9,977 nt of DNA from an uncultured Eubacteriales bacterium (GTDB lineage: Bacteria > Bacillota > Clostridia > Christensenellales > UBA1242). A program made the translations under genes and the position numbers. The notes beneath the pieces were generated by a model. It worked only from the letters and a program-made list of their open reading frames with translations. It was not told the DNA's origin and made no database searches. Below, piece by piece: positions 1-7,332 of the stretch. The stretch spans positions 1 to 9,977 of the forward strand of contig CAJJIV010000032.1 in assembly GCA_905187655.1 (NCBI GenBank). The letters are read 5' to 3'. Within the stretch, counting starts at the first letter, position 1. The number at the start of each line of letters is the position of its first letter.

Positions 1-2
1 AT

Positions 3-83
3 CTCACTTCCAGACCAAAGGTGCCTATGGGAATTAGTGAGACTGGTCCTAATGATTTAAGAGAATGGTTAAATACATTGTAA
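3..83 (+). CDS. C-terminal end of an unidentified protein (partial, cut by left edge)
   Basis: An open frame runs in from the left edge and stops at TAA (81-83). It gives 26 residues that include the stretch RPKVPMGISETGPNDLREWL. I do not recognise the family. The reading is supported mainly by position: the stop is one base before the ATG of the next gene on the same strand, the spacing expected of an operon with translational coupling. The other two plus frames hit stops at 34-36 and 58-60, so they are less likely. The fragment is too short to exclude chance, and the rest of the gene is needed to name it. Confidence 0.5.
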   Translation, partial: LTSRPKVPMGISETGPNDLREWLNTL

Positions 84-84
84 T

Positions 85-1122
85 ATGCACAAATCGCAAC
101 CAAAACAAAAAAATAAACATTTGCTGTTTAACATTTTGCAATGTTCATTTACCATAGTAGGTACCGTTGTTGGAGCAGGCTTTTCTTCGGGCAAAGAAAT
201 ATCCACATTTATAGGAATATATAATTCTTTCTTTTTGTTGGCCACAATTTTGTTCTCTGTCCTATTCTGTATGGGGCTTATTTTTTGTTTTTACTCCACT
301 ATGATTACACCAACAAAAGCAGTAAAAAACATATTAACTTGTGCAATTTTTATTTGCAATTTCATTTCCTTTACGGCAATGCTTTCAGCCCTAAGGAGTT
401 CAATCGAAATGATATCAACCTGCCAAATTTGGTACATTTTGTGCTTAATTTTAACATATCTTGTAATCATATTTGGCATAAATGGCCTAAATAAGAGCAA
501 TTTAGTTCTAATTCCATTATTAATTTTTATGCTTGTTTTTATGGGTGTTCTAGGCATAAAAAACAATAATATCTTAGATACTTTTGTTATGCAAACAAAT
601 ACAATAAATTTAATTTTCTCTATACCCATGTATATTGGCCTTAATCTGTATAGCGTTTACCCTGTTACAATAGAACTTGCACAAATAGTTAATAAACGTG
701 GACAGGTTTGGACTTCAATTATTGCAAGCACAACAATAATGCTTTTAATTTTAAGTTGCGGAGCAACCGTTTTGAATGCTGGTACTTGTGCAAGTCAAGC
801 CGAACTCCCACTACTATATTATGCATCAATTGTTCATCCAAATCTGTTTATTGCTTGCGTTATTGCGCTTACAATTGCAATTATTACCACTATTTGTTCA
901 AATGGATTTATTTTGTTAAACACATTAAAAAATAAAATAAAAAAAAGAAAATTAACCTTGCTTGCCTTATTTTTAATATCAATACCTCTTAGTTATATTG
1001 GTTTTTCAAATATTGTTAAGTATCTTTACCCCATAAGTGGAGCAATTGGAATTGTAGCACTAATATTAATTTTTGCAGATAATATATATCAAAGAATAAA
1101 CATAAACAAAAAAAAGACTTAG
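85..1122 (+). CDS. YkvI-like multi-pass membrane protein
   Basis: A 345-residue integral membrane protein with about ten hydrophobic segments. The N-terminal segment carries GTVVGAGFSSGKEI (residues 26-39). This Gly-rich broken-helix motif is typical of the YkvI family (COG3949), whose members look like distant relatives of APC/LeuT-fold transporters. Length and helix count fit the family. The substrate is unknown, so a transport role is an inference from fold similarity. The short basic head (KQKNKH) before helix 1 suggests a cytoplasmic N-terminus. The ATG at 85 is chosen because later Met codons would lose the conserved first helix. No good Shine-Dalgarno precedes it, and the upstream stop is one base away, so translation is probably coupled to the preceding gene. 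The TAG stop lies inside the stem of the following terminator. Confidence 0.8.
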   Translation: MHKSQPKQKNKHLLFNILQCSFTIVGTVVGAGFSSGKEISTFIGIYNSFFLLATILFSVLFCMGLIFCFYSTMITPTKAVKNILTCAIFICNFISFTAMLSALRSSIEMISTCQIWYILCLILTYLVIIFGINGLNKSNLVLIPLLIFMLVFMGVLGIKNNNILDTFVMQTNTINLIFSIPMYIGLNLYSVYPVTIELAQIVNKRGQVWTSIIASTTIMLLILSCGATVLNAGTCASQAELPLLYYASIVHPNLFIACVIALTIAIITTICSNGFILLNTLKNKIKKRKLTLLALFLISIPLSYIGFSNIVKYLYPISGAIGIVALILIFADNIYQRININKKKT

Positions 1123-1140
1123 GTTTGCCTAAGTCTTTTT
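1111..1140. terminator. Bidirectional intrinsic terminator between convergent genes
   Basis: A perfect 13-bp inverted repeat, AAAAAGACTTAGG (1111-1123) and CCTAAGTCTTTTT (1128-1140), encloses the loop TTTG. The A-run on the left arm and T-run on the right arm give a U-tract after the hairpin in either direction. It can therefore end both the YkvI-like gene (+) and the surface-protein gene (-), whose stop is only 7 bp beyond the hairpin. The TAG stop of the plus-strand gene (1120-1122) falls inside the left arm. Confidence 0.9.
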
Positions 1141-1147
1141 ACTATTC

Positions 1148-4100
1148 TTAAATAGAATCTATCATTCTTCCCTTTTGATTATAAATCTTAATTTTTACAG
1201 AAGAGTCTTTTCTTTCAGCAGTTGCATATTCTATTGCTTCATCTTTTGTTTTTGCTTTAAGAACTATCTGGTTGTTTCTTTTAACAATCCAGACTTTTCC
1301 ATCTTTGCCTTCTGCAATAGTTAATAGTTCAACGCCTTTTTCTTCTTTCTTTTGCTGTTTCTTTTCTTGTTTAGATTTATTTATAAATTTATTTTGTTTT
1401 TTCTTGCTTTTAACTACCAAAATTACAACTAAACAAATCAATGCAACACCAGCCACTGAACCCAAAACAATTGCAACAATTTGTCCAGTTGTCAACTGAT
1501 TGTTCTCTAGTTCTTCTGGATAGGTAACAGCAAAGTTTACAGATTCAACTTGTTTAACTCCATCTGCATCTATTGCTTGATAGTAAACAGTATAAATGCC
1601 TGCAGTTGTAATTTCAACATAATTCTTACCATCTTCAGTTACAACTTCTAGTCTATTTCCATTTGCATCTTCAACCGATACACTAACATCAATACTGTTT
1701 CCCATTTTATCTACTGCAACAGCGTCACTTAAACAATACCTAATTTTTTCACCATTCCAAGTTTCATTTTTAAGTTCACTTGTTATGGTTATAACAGGCT
1801 TAACTACTACTCCACTTGAAACAACAACAGAATTACTAATTGATGTTTCTGCATAGTTAAATGTATTTTCAATTGTATATTGGTCAACCTTGTCTAATTT
1901 TAACTTTCCATCGGCAACAGGTTCAACAATTTTGCCGTCGCTAGTTTTAATTATTTGTCTTAATGTATAACCAAAATAATTTTCTAATACTGGTTTTACC
2001 AACTGAATTTCTTGATTTTGTTTTGCAACAAGCTTTATTTGTTCATCTGAAACAATATTAACACTTGTTGGTCGATTTACAACTACAGTTGCCGACTTAT
2101 TATCTGCACCAGTAATTGTATAAGTTCCTATTCTTAAAAATTGAATTATATTTCCATTTTGAATATTGTACAATCCATTATCAGATTCAACTTTAAAACT
2201 TGAATTTCCATACCACAAGCAAGTATCACCCAATACAACGCTTAATTTTTTACCAGTATAAAGTGCTTTTGTGGTAGCATTATTGTTCACATAATTTTCA
2301 TAAAGCTCAGGTAAATCACTAGCACCCATTTTTGCACTTTCAGGGCAAATTCCTACATATGTTACAGCATAACCATTGTCTTTGCTTAATACTAAAACAA
2401 ATTTTTCTAAATTTGCATCAAATGTTGCTATTTGCCCATCAAATAATACTGAAACTGGCACTTTACCAACTTCATATAATTTAGCATTTTCAACACCAGT
2501 GCCAGCACCTAAATTTATGGTATATTTACCATTCGTTTCACTAAGTACAGGACTAGAGATTGAAATTATTGGAGCTACAGTTTCACTTGTATTAAGATTT
2601 ACATAAATTGTAATTTCAGTGCTATTTCCAACTGAATCGGTTAATTTATAAACAATTTTATTAATGGATTTATTTAATTCAATTTCTTCGCCAATGTTAT
2701 GGGCAAAATCTATTTCATCATTAATCTTGATAGAAACAACCACACCACTGGTTTCGTTTGCATCATTATCATAATCTTTGGCAGTAACACTTGGAAGAAT
2801 AAATTTTGCAGTTGTTTCACCAATTTCTGCATTAACCATTTTTTCGTAGTTTTCAATAGTAATATCTTGTGGAGCCTGAACATCATTTGATTCCTTGCTT
2901 AGTCTTACATCAAATTGCTTATTGTAAGTACCTTCATTTCCATTAATATTATAAGACTGTTCAATACTCACATTAAGTTTATAGTATAAATTTTCATCTA
3001 CCGCCGTTTTAAAATTATTAAACTTAATTAAACTTTCGGTTAGAACAATAGAATATTCTTGTTCAGTTCCTACATTAAAAGTATATGTTGTAACATTTTT
3101 ACCATCTACTTCTTCGGTTGTTCCCGCGATTTCATTTTTAGAATCATCGTAAAGTTTTAATACAAAATTCCTAGTTCCTAAATTAAAAATTTCTAAAAAC
3201 TCAGTTGCATAACCTTTTGCAAGAGTCAAGGTTAATCCACTAGAAAAATCGTAGTCATCACCTAATAATTCATATTTGTTTATTCCATCAATATAATTAA
3301 AGGTAATTGCATCAAAATTAATTTTTTCGGTAATTACAAGTTCTTCTTTTAAACCAAATTCATCGCAAGAAATTGTTAAATTGTAACTTTCACCTGTCCA
3401 GTTCTGTTTGGTAATTTTGCTTAAATCTTTTAAGCATAAGACGTCATCGCCATTATTAACAGAAAATTTAACTTCGGTATTATCACTAGACTTAATCCAA
3501 TATTTAACTGTTGCCGTTGTAACATCTTGCTTACTTTCATCTACAACTTTAATTTTAGTAAAGTCATAATTTTTGAACATATAAACATAACCGGTCTTAA
3601 CAAGGTCTGCAACGTCTGCACCATAAGAAAAGGCATATTCTTTAACAACATCAGTTAAAGTTGGTTCATTAAAGTTGTCACCAAACTTAACGGTTAAATA
3701 TTTATATGCAGTTTTATCTTCACCGCCAATTTTAACGGTTTTTGAATATTGAATATAATAAGTTCCAAGAATGTTTTTAGAATTTGTAAATTGTTTAAAC
3801 CCTTCTTTTTCAGTAACAGGGATTTCATTTCCATAACAATCAAAAACTGCCACATTAATGGTAGTATCTGCTGTTTGAGGGACTTTAACCACACTGCCAG
3901 TTTTTGCGGTGCTAGACAATGTCTGCTTTAGCACAATATCTTTTGTTGAGTTATTTACTCTAACAAAAAATTGGTCTGAATAAGTATAAAATCCATTATT
4001 CAAAAAACGATATTGAACGGCATAAATTCCTGCTGATTTAAACATATATGTTAAATCAGTAACAGACTTAAAACCTCCAAGAAGGTCAGTGCGATCGGAA

Positions 4101-4348
4101 GCCCACATACATACTTCAGCATCAGCACTTGTGTAATCAGCAAAGGTTATTGTATAATCTTCCTCCAAATCACTTGCCACATCAAATTCATTCTCTTCAA
4201 TGTCTTTCTTTACACTAAATGCACTTGAAACAGCTGTTGTAACCTCATCTGCTTCTGCAATAGCATTTGTAATAATAGGTAAATTTACAAGCATAGCTGA
4301 AAAAACTATGGCAGTAAAAATTGATAGTATTCTTTTTCGTAATTTCAT
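1148..4348 (-). CDS. Signal-peptide, Ig-like single-pass surface protein with cytoplasmic DUF2188-like tail
   Basis: A 1066-residue type I membrane protein. Residues 1-31 form a signal peptide: basic MKLRKR, a hydrophobic core, and a likely cleavage after AIA. The ectodomain (about 32-950) is beta-rich and modular, with recurring segments typical of bacterial Ig-like/HYR-like folds, such as GIYTVYYQAIDADG near the C-terminal end of the ectodomain, RIGTYTITGADNKS, and INKIVYKLTDSVGNSTEI. A single helix follows at about 957-979 (IVAIVLGSVAGVALICLVV), then the stop-transfer sequence KSKKKQNK. The last ~57 residues, with GKVWIVKRNNQ and TKDEAIEYA, resemble the small DUF2188 domain and should lie in the cytoplasm. 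No LPXTG sorting signal is seen. The start is supported by AAGGAG six bases upstream (4355-4360). The gene has its own promoter and lies downstream of the ABC-type gene on the same strand. Adhesion or envelope sensing is possible, but the function is unknown. Confidence 0.85.
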   Translation of the reverse strand: MKLRKRILSIFTAIVFSAMLVNLPIITNAIAEADEVTTAVSSAFSVKKDIEENEFDVASDLEEDYTITFADYTSADAEVCMWASDRTDLLGGFKSVTDLTYMFKSAGIYAVQYRFLNNGFYTYSDQFFVRVNNSTKDIVLKQTLSSTAKTGSVVKVPQTADTTINVAVFDCYGNEIPVTEKEGFKQFTNSKNILGTYYIQYSKTVKIGGEDKTAYKYLTVKFGDNFNEPTLTDVVKEYAFSYGADVADLVKTGYVYMFKNYDFTKIKVVDESKQDVTTATVKYWIKSSDNTEVKFSVNNGDDVLCLKDLSKITKQNWTGESYNLTISCDEFGLKEELVITEKINFDAITFNYIDGINKYELLGDDYDFSSGLTLTLAKGYATEFLEIFNLGTRNFVLKLYDDSKNEIAGTTEEVDGKNVTTYTFNVGTEQEYSIVLTESLIKFNNFKTAVDENLYYKLNVSIEQSYNINGNEGTYNKQFDVRLSKESNDVQAPQDITIENYEKMVNAEIGETTAKFILPSVTAKDYDNDANETSGVVVSIKINDEIDFAHNIGEEIELNKSINKIVYKLTDSVGNSTEITIYVNLNTSETVAPIISISSPVLSETNGKYTINLGAGTGVENAKLYEVGKVPVSVLFDGQIATFDANLEKFVLVLSKDNGYAVTYVGICPESAKMGASDLPELYENYVNNNATTKALYTGKKLSVVLGDTCLWYGNSSFKVESDNGLYNIQNGNIIQFLRIGTYTITGADNKSATVVVNRPTSVNIVSDEQIKLVAKQNQEIQLVKPVLENYFGYTLRQIIKTSDGKIVEPVADGKLKLDKVDQYTIENTFNYAETSISNSVVVSSGVVVKPVITITSELKNETWNGEKIRYCLSDAVAVDKMGNSIDVSVSVEDANGNRLEVVTEDGKNYVEITTAGIYTVYYQAIDADGVKQVESVNFAVTYPEELENNQLTTGQIVAIVLGSVAGVALICLVVILVVKSKKKQNKFINKSKQEKKQQKKEEKGVELLTIAEGKDGKVWIVKRNNQIVLKAKTKDEAIEYATAERKDSSVKIKIYNQKGRMIDSI
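1151..1321 (-). other. DUF2188-like cytoplasmic domain of the surface protein
   Basis: This region encodes about residues 1010-1066. It shows the DUF2188 pattern as I know it: a short strand with W-x-V-K-R (WIVKR), a polar turn, an Ala-rich helix with the DEAIEYA signature, then a final strand and turn with IYNQKGRM. DUF2188 proteins are usually small stand-alone cytosolic proteins of unknown function. Here the domain is joined to a membrane anchor by a Lys/Gln/Glu-rich linker. The assignment is by eye, not by a profile search. Confidence 0.65.
1412..1480 (-). other. Single transmembrane helix of the surface protein
   Basis: Residues 957-979 are an uninterrupted hydrophobic stretch with a Gly/Ala-rich small-residue face (GSVAGVA). 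It is followed immediately by a strongly basic cluster (KSKKKQNK), the usual cytoplasmic stop-transfer signal. This fixes the topology: the large Ig-like part is outside and the last ~87 residues are inside. Confidence 0.85.
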
Positions 4349-4378
4349 CGTTCGCTCCTTAAGTTTGCTAATTTTAAT

Positions 4379-4406
4379 TTTATAGCATTTTATAGGTGGT
4401 TGTCAA
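4379..4406 (-). promoter_or_regulatory. Sigma-A-type promoter of the surface-protein gene
   Basis: Read on the minus strand, there is a consensus -35 TTGACA (4401-4406), a 16-bp spacer and a -10 TATAAA (4379-4384). Transcription would start near 4372 and leave a leader of about 24 nt containing the AAGGAG ribosome site. The -35 box begins 17 bp after the stop of the upstream ABC-type gene. No terminator is visible between the two genes, so read-through may add to transcription from this promoter. Confidence 0.75.
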
Positions 4407-4423
4407 TACAATTAATGTTGTTA

Positions 4424-5584
4424 CTAACCCAATTTGCGTTTAGTGCGTTGGCTTTTATTCATAACAGGTTTAATTAAAAACTCTGAACTTGTTTCGTCTT
4501 CAACAACTTGTTTTATAGCATCATCAGATTTTTGTTCTATAGTTTTGCCTTTAGCTTGGCCTGTTTTTGTTTTCTTTTCTTTAGTAGGCAATTTGGGGGT
4601 TGTTTTTTTTGTGCTTTGTTCGGCACCATTTGTATTTAAACTAGTTACAATTTCCATTTGTTGTTGTTCACCCAAAACTTTTGGCTCTGCTTTTTTTTCT
4701 TTTGCTTTTTTATCTAATTTCTTGTCAACATCTATAGTTGGTAACAGCTCTTTTGTAGGAAGATCAATTACTGGCTCCTTAACAGGAAGTATTACTTCAA
4801 CTACTTCATCGTTACCTTCTTCTTTTTTGGCTGGAATTATTATTTTTTTAGGAATAGATTGTTTGCTAGACTTCTTTTTAACTACAACTTCTGGTTTTTT
4901 CTTAACAAGTCTAACCCCTTCTACAACCTTACCACCATTAACCATAAACGTCCTTTTAACCTTATTTAATAAGTCCTCGTTATTTGTAGCAACAATTATG
5001 GTTGTTTCTCTCTCTTTATTTAAGCTAACAAGTTTATCAATTAATCTAGATTTAGTAATTTCATCTAAGCTTTCAGTCGGATTATCTAAACACATAATGC
5101 TTGGTTTGGTGGCAATAATAATCAAAAGAGAACAAATGTTCTTGGTTCCTGAAGACAAATGTATAAATTTTTGAGACAACAAATCTTCATCTATGTCAAA
5201 CTCGTGCAAAAGATTTTTAAATTCTTCTACAACACTTGAAACATTTTTACATTTTTGTTTTGCATATGCTTTTAAATTTTGAAGAACGGTTTTTTGACCA
5301 CACACACTTGTGCCAGGTGCAAAATAGCCATATCTGTGACACAAAAGTTCTTTCTTTTGTTGTTTAGTAAACTTTGTCAAATCTATCCCATCAACTGAAT
5401 ATTCACCATTATAATTTGTATCACTAGCAGATAAAATGGCAAGCAAAATAGACTTCCCAGCACCATTAGGACCGCTAATGCCAATAAAGTCTGCAGGCCT
5501 TATAATTAGGTTTACTTCCTGCAATAAATTCTTTTCTCCACCTTTTACTGATACAACTTTAGATACATTTTTTAGTGTTAACAT
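4424..5584 (-). CDS. Degenerate ABC-type ATPase with long Lys-rich C-terminal tail
   Basis: 386 residues. Residues 1-225 form an ABC nucleotide-binding domain most like the MacB/LolD type. Walker A is intact (GPNGAGKS, 38-45) and the Walker B Asp is present (IMCLDNPT, 163-170). Other sites depart from consensus. The signature is LSSGT (143-147) instead of LSGGQ. Asn168 stands where the catalytic Glu should be. Asn201 (ATNNED) replaces the H-loop His. The Q-loop region reads GYFAPG with no Gln, and there is no A-loop Tyr after VSK. Nucleotide binding looks possible, but hydrolysis is probably weak or absent (inference). Residues 226-386 are rich in Lys, Glu, Pro and Thr, probably disordered, and end SQRTKRKLG. 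No permease is encoded in the window. The start has GGAG five bases upstream (5590-5593) and a promoter at about 5616-5645. It lies upstream of the surface-protein gene on the same strand. Confidence 0.8.
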   Translation of the reverse strand: MLTLKNVSKVVSVKGGEKNLLQEVNLIIRPADFIGISGPNGAGKSILLAILSASDTNYNGEYSVDGIDLTKFTKQQKKELLCHRYGYFAPGTSVCGQKTVLQNLKAYAKQKCKNVSSVVEEFKNLLHEFDIDEDLLSQKFIHLSSGTKNICSLLIIIATKPSIMCLDNPTESLDEITKSRLIDKLVSLNKERETTIIVATNNEDLLNKVKRTFMVNGGKVVEGVRLVKKKPEVVVKKKSSKQSIPKKIIIPAKKEEGNDEVVEVILPVKEPVIDLPTKELLPTIDVDKKLDKKAKEKKAEPKVLGEQQQMEIVTSLNTNGAEQSTKKTTPKLPTKEKKTKTGQAKGKTIEQKSDDAIKQVVEDETSSEFLIKPVMNKSQRTKRKLG

Positions 5585-5615
5585 AACTGCTCCATTTTTG
5601 TATATTTGCCAAATG

Positions 5616-5645
5616 ATTATATCACAAGTTTTGGGTAAAAGTGAA
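5616..5645 (-). promoter_or_regulatory. Promoter of the ABC-type ATPase gene
   Basis: On the minus strand there is a perfect -10 TATAAT (5616-5621) preceded by TGN (TG at 5623-5624), an extended -10 element. A weak -35 match, TTCACT, lies at 5640-5645 with an 18-bp spacer. The extended -10 can compensate for the weak -35. Transcription would start near 5609, leaving a leader of about 25 nt with a GGAG site before the ATG. Confidence 0.65.
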
Positions 5646-5683
5646 TAGTATTTTTAAAAATTTTAACTAAAATCTTAAAATGA

Positions 5684-5712
5684 TTGACAAAAACAAAAGC
5701 TTACTATATACT
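5684..5712 (+). promoter_or_regulatory. Promoter of the T-box/glyS transcript
   Basis: Consensus -35 TTGACA (5684-5689), an exact 17-bp spacer, and -10 TATACT (5707-5712). The start site would be near 5719, just before the T-box leader. The promoter is divergent from that of the ABC-type gene, and the two -35 regions lie about 40 bp apart across very AT-rich DNA. Confidence 0.8.
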
Positions 5713-5718
5713 TAAGAG

Positions 5719-5884
5719 CATAAATCCGATTTTAAGCAAAGTGGCGACTTGCTAGGAGATAGTAAAATGCTATCCGCTAACTCCTTGCGTTAAAGGTAAT
5801 TAAGGTGGGTCTAACTGACCAATTAGGGTGGAACCGCGGTTAAAAATCGTCCCTTACAACAATTTTTGTTGTAAGGTTTTTTAT
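5719..5884 (+). promoter_or_regulatory. T-box riboswitch leader of glyS (tRNA-Gly responsive)
   Basis: The hallmark T-box AGGGTGGAACCGCG lies at 5825-5838. Its GGG (5826-5828) can pair with CCC (5851-5853) to form the antiterminator, which overlaps the 5' arm of the terminator hairpin. Uncharged tRNA-Gly would stabilise the antiterminator and switch on glyS, a transcriptional mechanism. A Stem III-like hairpin can form at 5797-5825 (TAATT/AATTA with inner GGTC/GACC). The Stem I region is short, about 75 nt from the predicted start. It contains AGCAA (5735-5739)/TTGCT (5749-5753), whose loop holds GGC (5743-5745), and AGGAGATAG (5754-5762) pairing with CTAT (5770-5773) and CTCCT (5781-5785). 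GGC is a Gly codon and the best specifier candidate, but the layout is not the classical one. Recognition as a T-box is firm; the specifier assignment is tentative. Confidence 0.88.
5852..5884 (+). terminator. T-box-controlled intrinsic terminator
   Basis: The hairpin CCTTACAACAA (5852-5862)/TTGTTGTAAGG (5866-5876) is followed by a run of T from 5877. Its left arm shares the CC(C)TT bases used by the T-box antiterminator, so the two structures exclude each other. It ends transcripts before glyS when tRNA-Gly is charged. Confidence 0.88.
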
Positions 5885-5918
5885 TATTAAGAAAGAATTA
5901 ATAAAGGAGTGTAAATTT

Positions 5919-7289
5919 ATGAACGACTTAACAATGGAAAAATTAGTAAATTTATGTAAAAGCAGAGGGTTTGTTTTCCCTGGAAGCGAAATTTATGGAG
6001 GTTTTGCCAACACTTGGGACTTTGGTCCAATTGGTGTTGAACTTAAAAACAATGTAAAGCGTGCTTGGTGGAAAAGATTTGTGCAAGAAGACCCAAACAC
6101 TTATGGCGTAGATTGTGCAATATTAATGAATCCAAAAGTTTGGGAAGCTAGCGGACACATTGCAAGCTTTGGCGACCCTAAAATGGATTGCAAAAATTGC
6201 AAACAAAGATTCCGTGCCGACACAATTATTGAGGCACATAGCAAAGGCAAGGTTGCAGCCGAAGCAATGACTAACGAACAAATGGAGAAGTATATTGAAG
6301 ATAACAAAATTAACTGCCCACACTGTGGCGCACACAATTGGACTCCAATACGAAAATTTAACCCGATGTTTGTTACTTCAAGAGGAACATTAGAAGAAGG
6401 AGCCGACAAAGTTTATTTAAGACCAGAAACCTGTCAAGGTGAATATGTTAACTTCCTAAACGTTCAACGAACAGCAAGAGCAAAAGTTCCTTTTGCAATT
6501 GCCCAAATTGGAAAAAGTTTCAGAAATGAAATTACACCAGGGAATTTTTTATTTAGAACTGTTGAATTTGAGCAAATGGAACTTCAATTGTTTTGCAAAC
6601 CAGAAGAAGCAATGACTCATTATGCTGAATATAAAGAAAAAGCATTAAAATTTGTTGAAGACCTTGGATTAAACAAGGACTCTTTACGCTTTCATGACCA
6701 CGACAAACTTGCCCACTATGCAAAAGCTGCTTGCGACATACAATACAACTTCCCTATTGGCTGGCAAGAACTTAATGGCATTCATAATCGTGGTGACTGG
6801 GATCTGTCTAGACACCAAGAATATAGCGGGAAAACTATGCAATATTTAGATCCATTCACAAATCAAAAATTTGTCCCAAATGTAATTGAATATTCAATAG
6901 GCGCTGACCGATTAACACTTGCTTTACTTTGCAATGCATATGAAGAAGAAAAACTTGAAAATGACACCAGAATTGTTATGCACTTCCACCCAAGCATTGC
7001 TCCTTATAAAGTTGCAATACTCCCACTTCAAAAAATTTTAAGTGAAAAGGCTTTGGAAGTTTACCAAACACTTTCTAAACATTTCATGTGTGATTATGAT
7101 GAATCTGGAAGCATTGGAAAAAGATATCGCCGACAAGATGAAATTGGAACACCTTTCTGTGTGACCATAGATTTTGACACACTTAACGATAATACTGTCA
7201 CCATTCGTGACCGTGATAGTATGAAACAAATAAGGCTTACTGTTAACGATTTAGTTAATTACATTAATGAAAAAATTCAATTTAATTAA
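5919..7289 (+). CDS. glyS: Glycine--tRNA ligase (alpha2-type, class II)
   Basis: Cytosolic enzyme that charges tRNA-Gly with glycine using ATP. The 456 residues are the usual size for the homodimeric alpha2 class, not the alpha/beta GlyQ-GlyS class. The N-terminus has the characteristic SRGFVFPGSEIYGG (15-28) and NTWDFGPIGVELKNN (31-45). WEASGHIASFGDP (75-87) leads into a zinc site made by C91/C94 and C133/C136. Class II motif 2 is FRNE (201-204) followed by FEQMELQLF (217-225), and motif 3 contains IGADR (327-331). The HGTP-type anticodon-binding domain covers about 350-456 (APYKVAILPLQK). All expected catalytic segments are present and the frame is intact. The start has AAAGGAG (5903-5909) nine bases upstream. 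The gene is monocistronic between the T-box terminator and the hairpin after its stop. Confidence 0.97.
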   Translation: MNDLTMEKLVNLCKSRGFVFPGSEIYGGFANTWDFGPIGVELKNNVKRAWWKRFVQEDPNTYGVDCAILMNPKVWEASGHIASFGDPKMDCKNCKQRFRADTIIEAHSKGKVAAEAMTNEQMEKYIEDNKINCPHCGAHNWTPIRKFNPMFVTSRGTLEEGADKVYLRPETCQGEYVNFLNVQRTARAKVPFAIAQIGKSFRNEITPGNFLFRTVEFEQMELQLFCKPEEAMTHYAEYKEKALKFVEDLGLNKDSLRFHDHDKLAHYAKAACDIQYNFPIGWQELNGIHNRGDWDLSRHQEYSGKTMQYLDPFTNQKFVPNVIEYSIGADRLTLALLCNAYEEEKLENDTRIVMHFHPSIAPYKVAILPLQKILSEKALEVYQTLSKHFMCDYDESGSIGKRYRRQDEIGTPFCVTIDFDTLNDNTVTIRDRDSMKQIRLTVNDLVNYINEKIQFN

Positions 7290-7332
7290 TAATAAATTAA
7301 AAGTTTTAAGTTTTTAGACTACATTAAAATAT

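Noticed and set aside
1111..1140. Perfect inverted repeat as a possible insertion-sequence end or recombination site
   Set aside because: It has flanking A/T tracts, a 4-base loop and a position between convergent stops, all of which fit an intrinsic terminator. No transposase or target duplication is present.
4434..5174. A 246-codon open frame on the plus strand, antisense to the ABC-type gene
   Set aside because: It mirrors the Lys-rich tail (AAA codons read as TTT) and gives low-complexity Ser/Leu/Phe sequence with no motif. The opposite strand has a clear Walker A/B domain, ribosome site and promoter.
85..7289. Possible alternative genetic code (TGA as Trp), as in some AT-rich Firmicutes relatives
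   Set aside because: The open frames read through without in-frame TGA, and the Trp codons I checked are TGG. TGA not being used as a stop in six genes is explained by low GC and small sample size.
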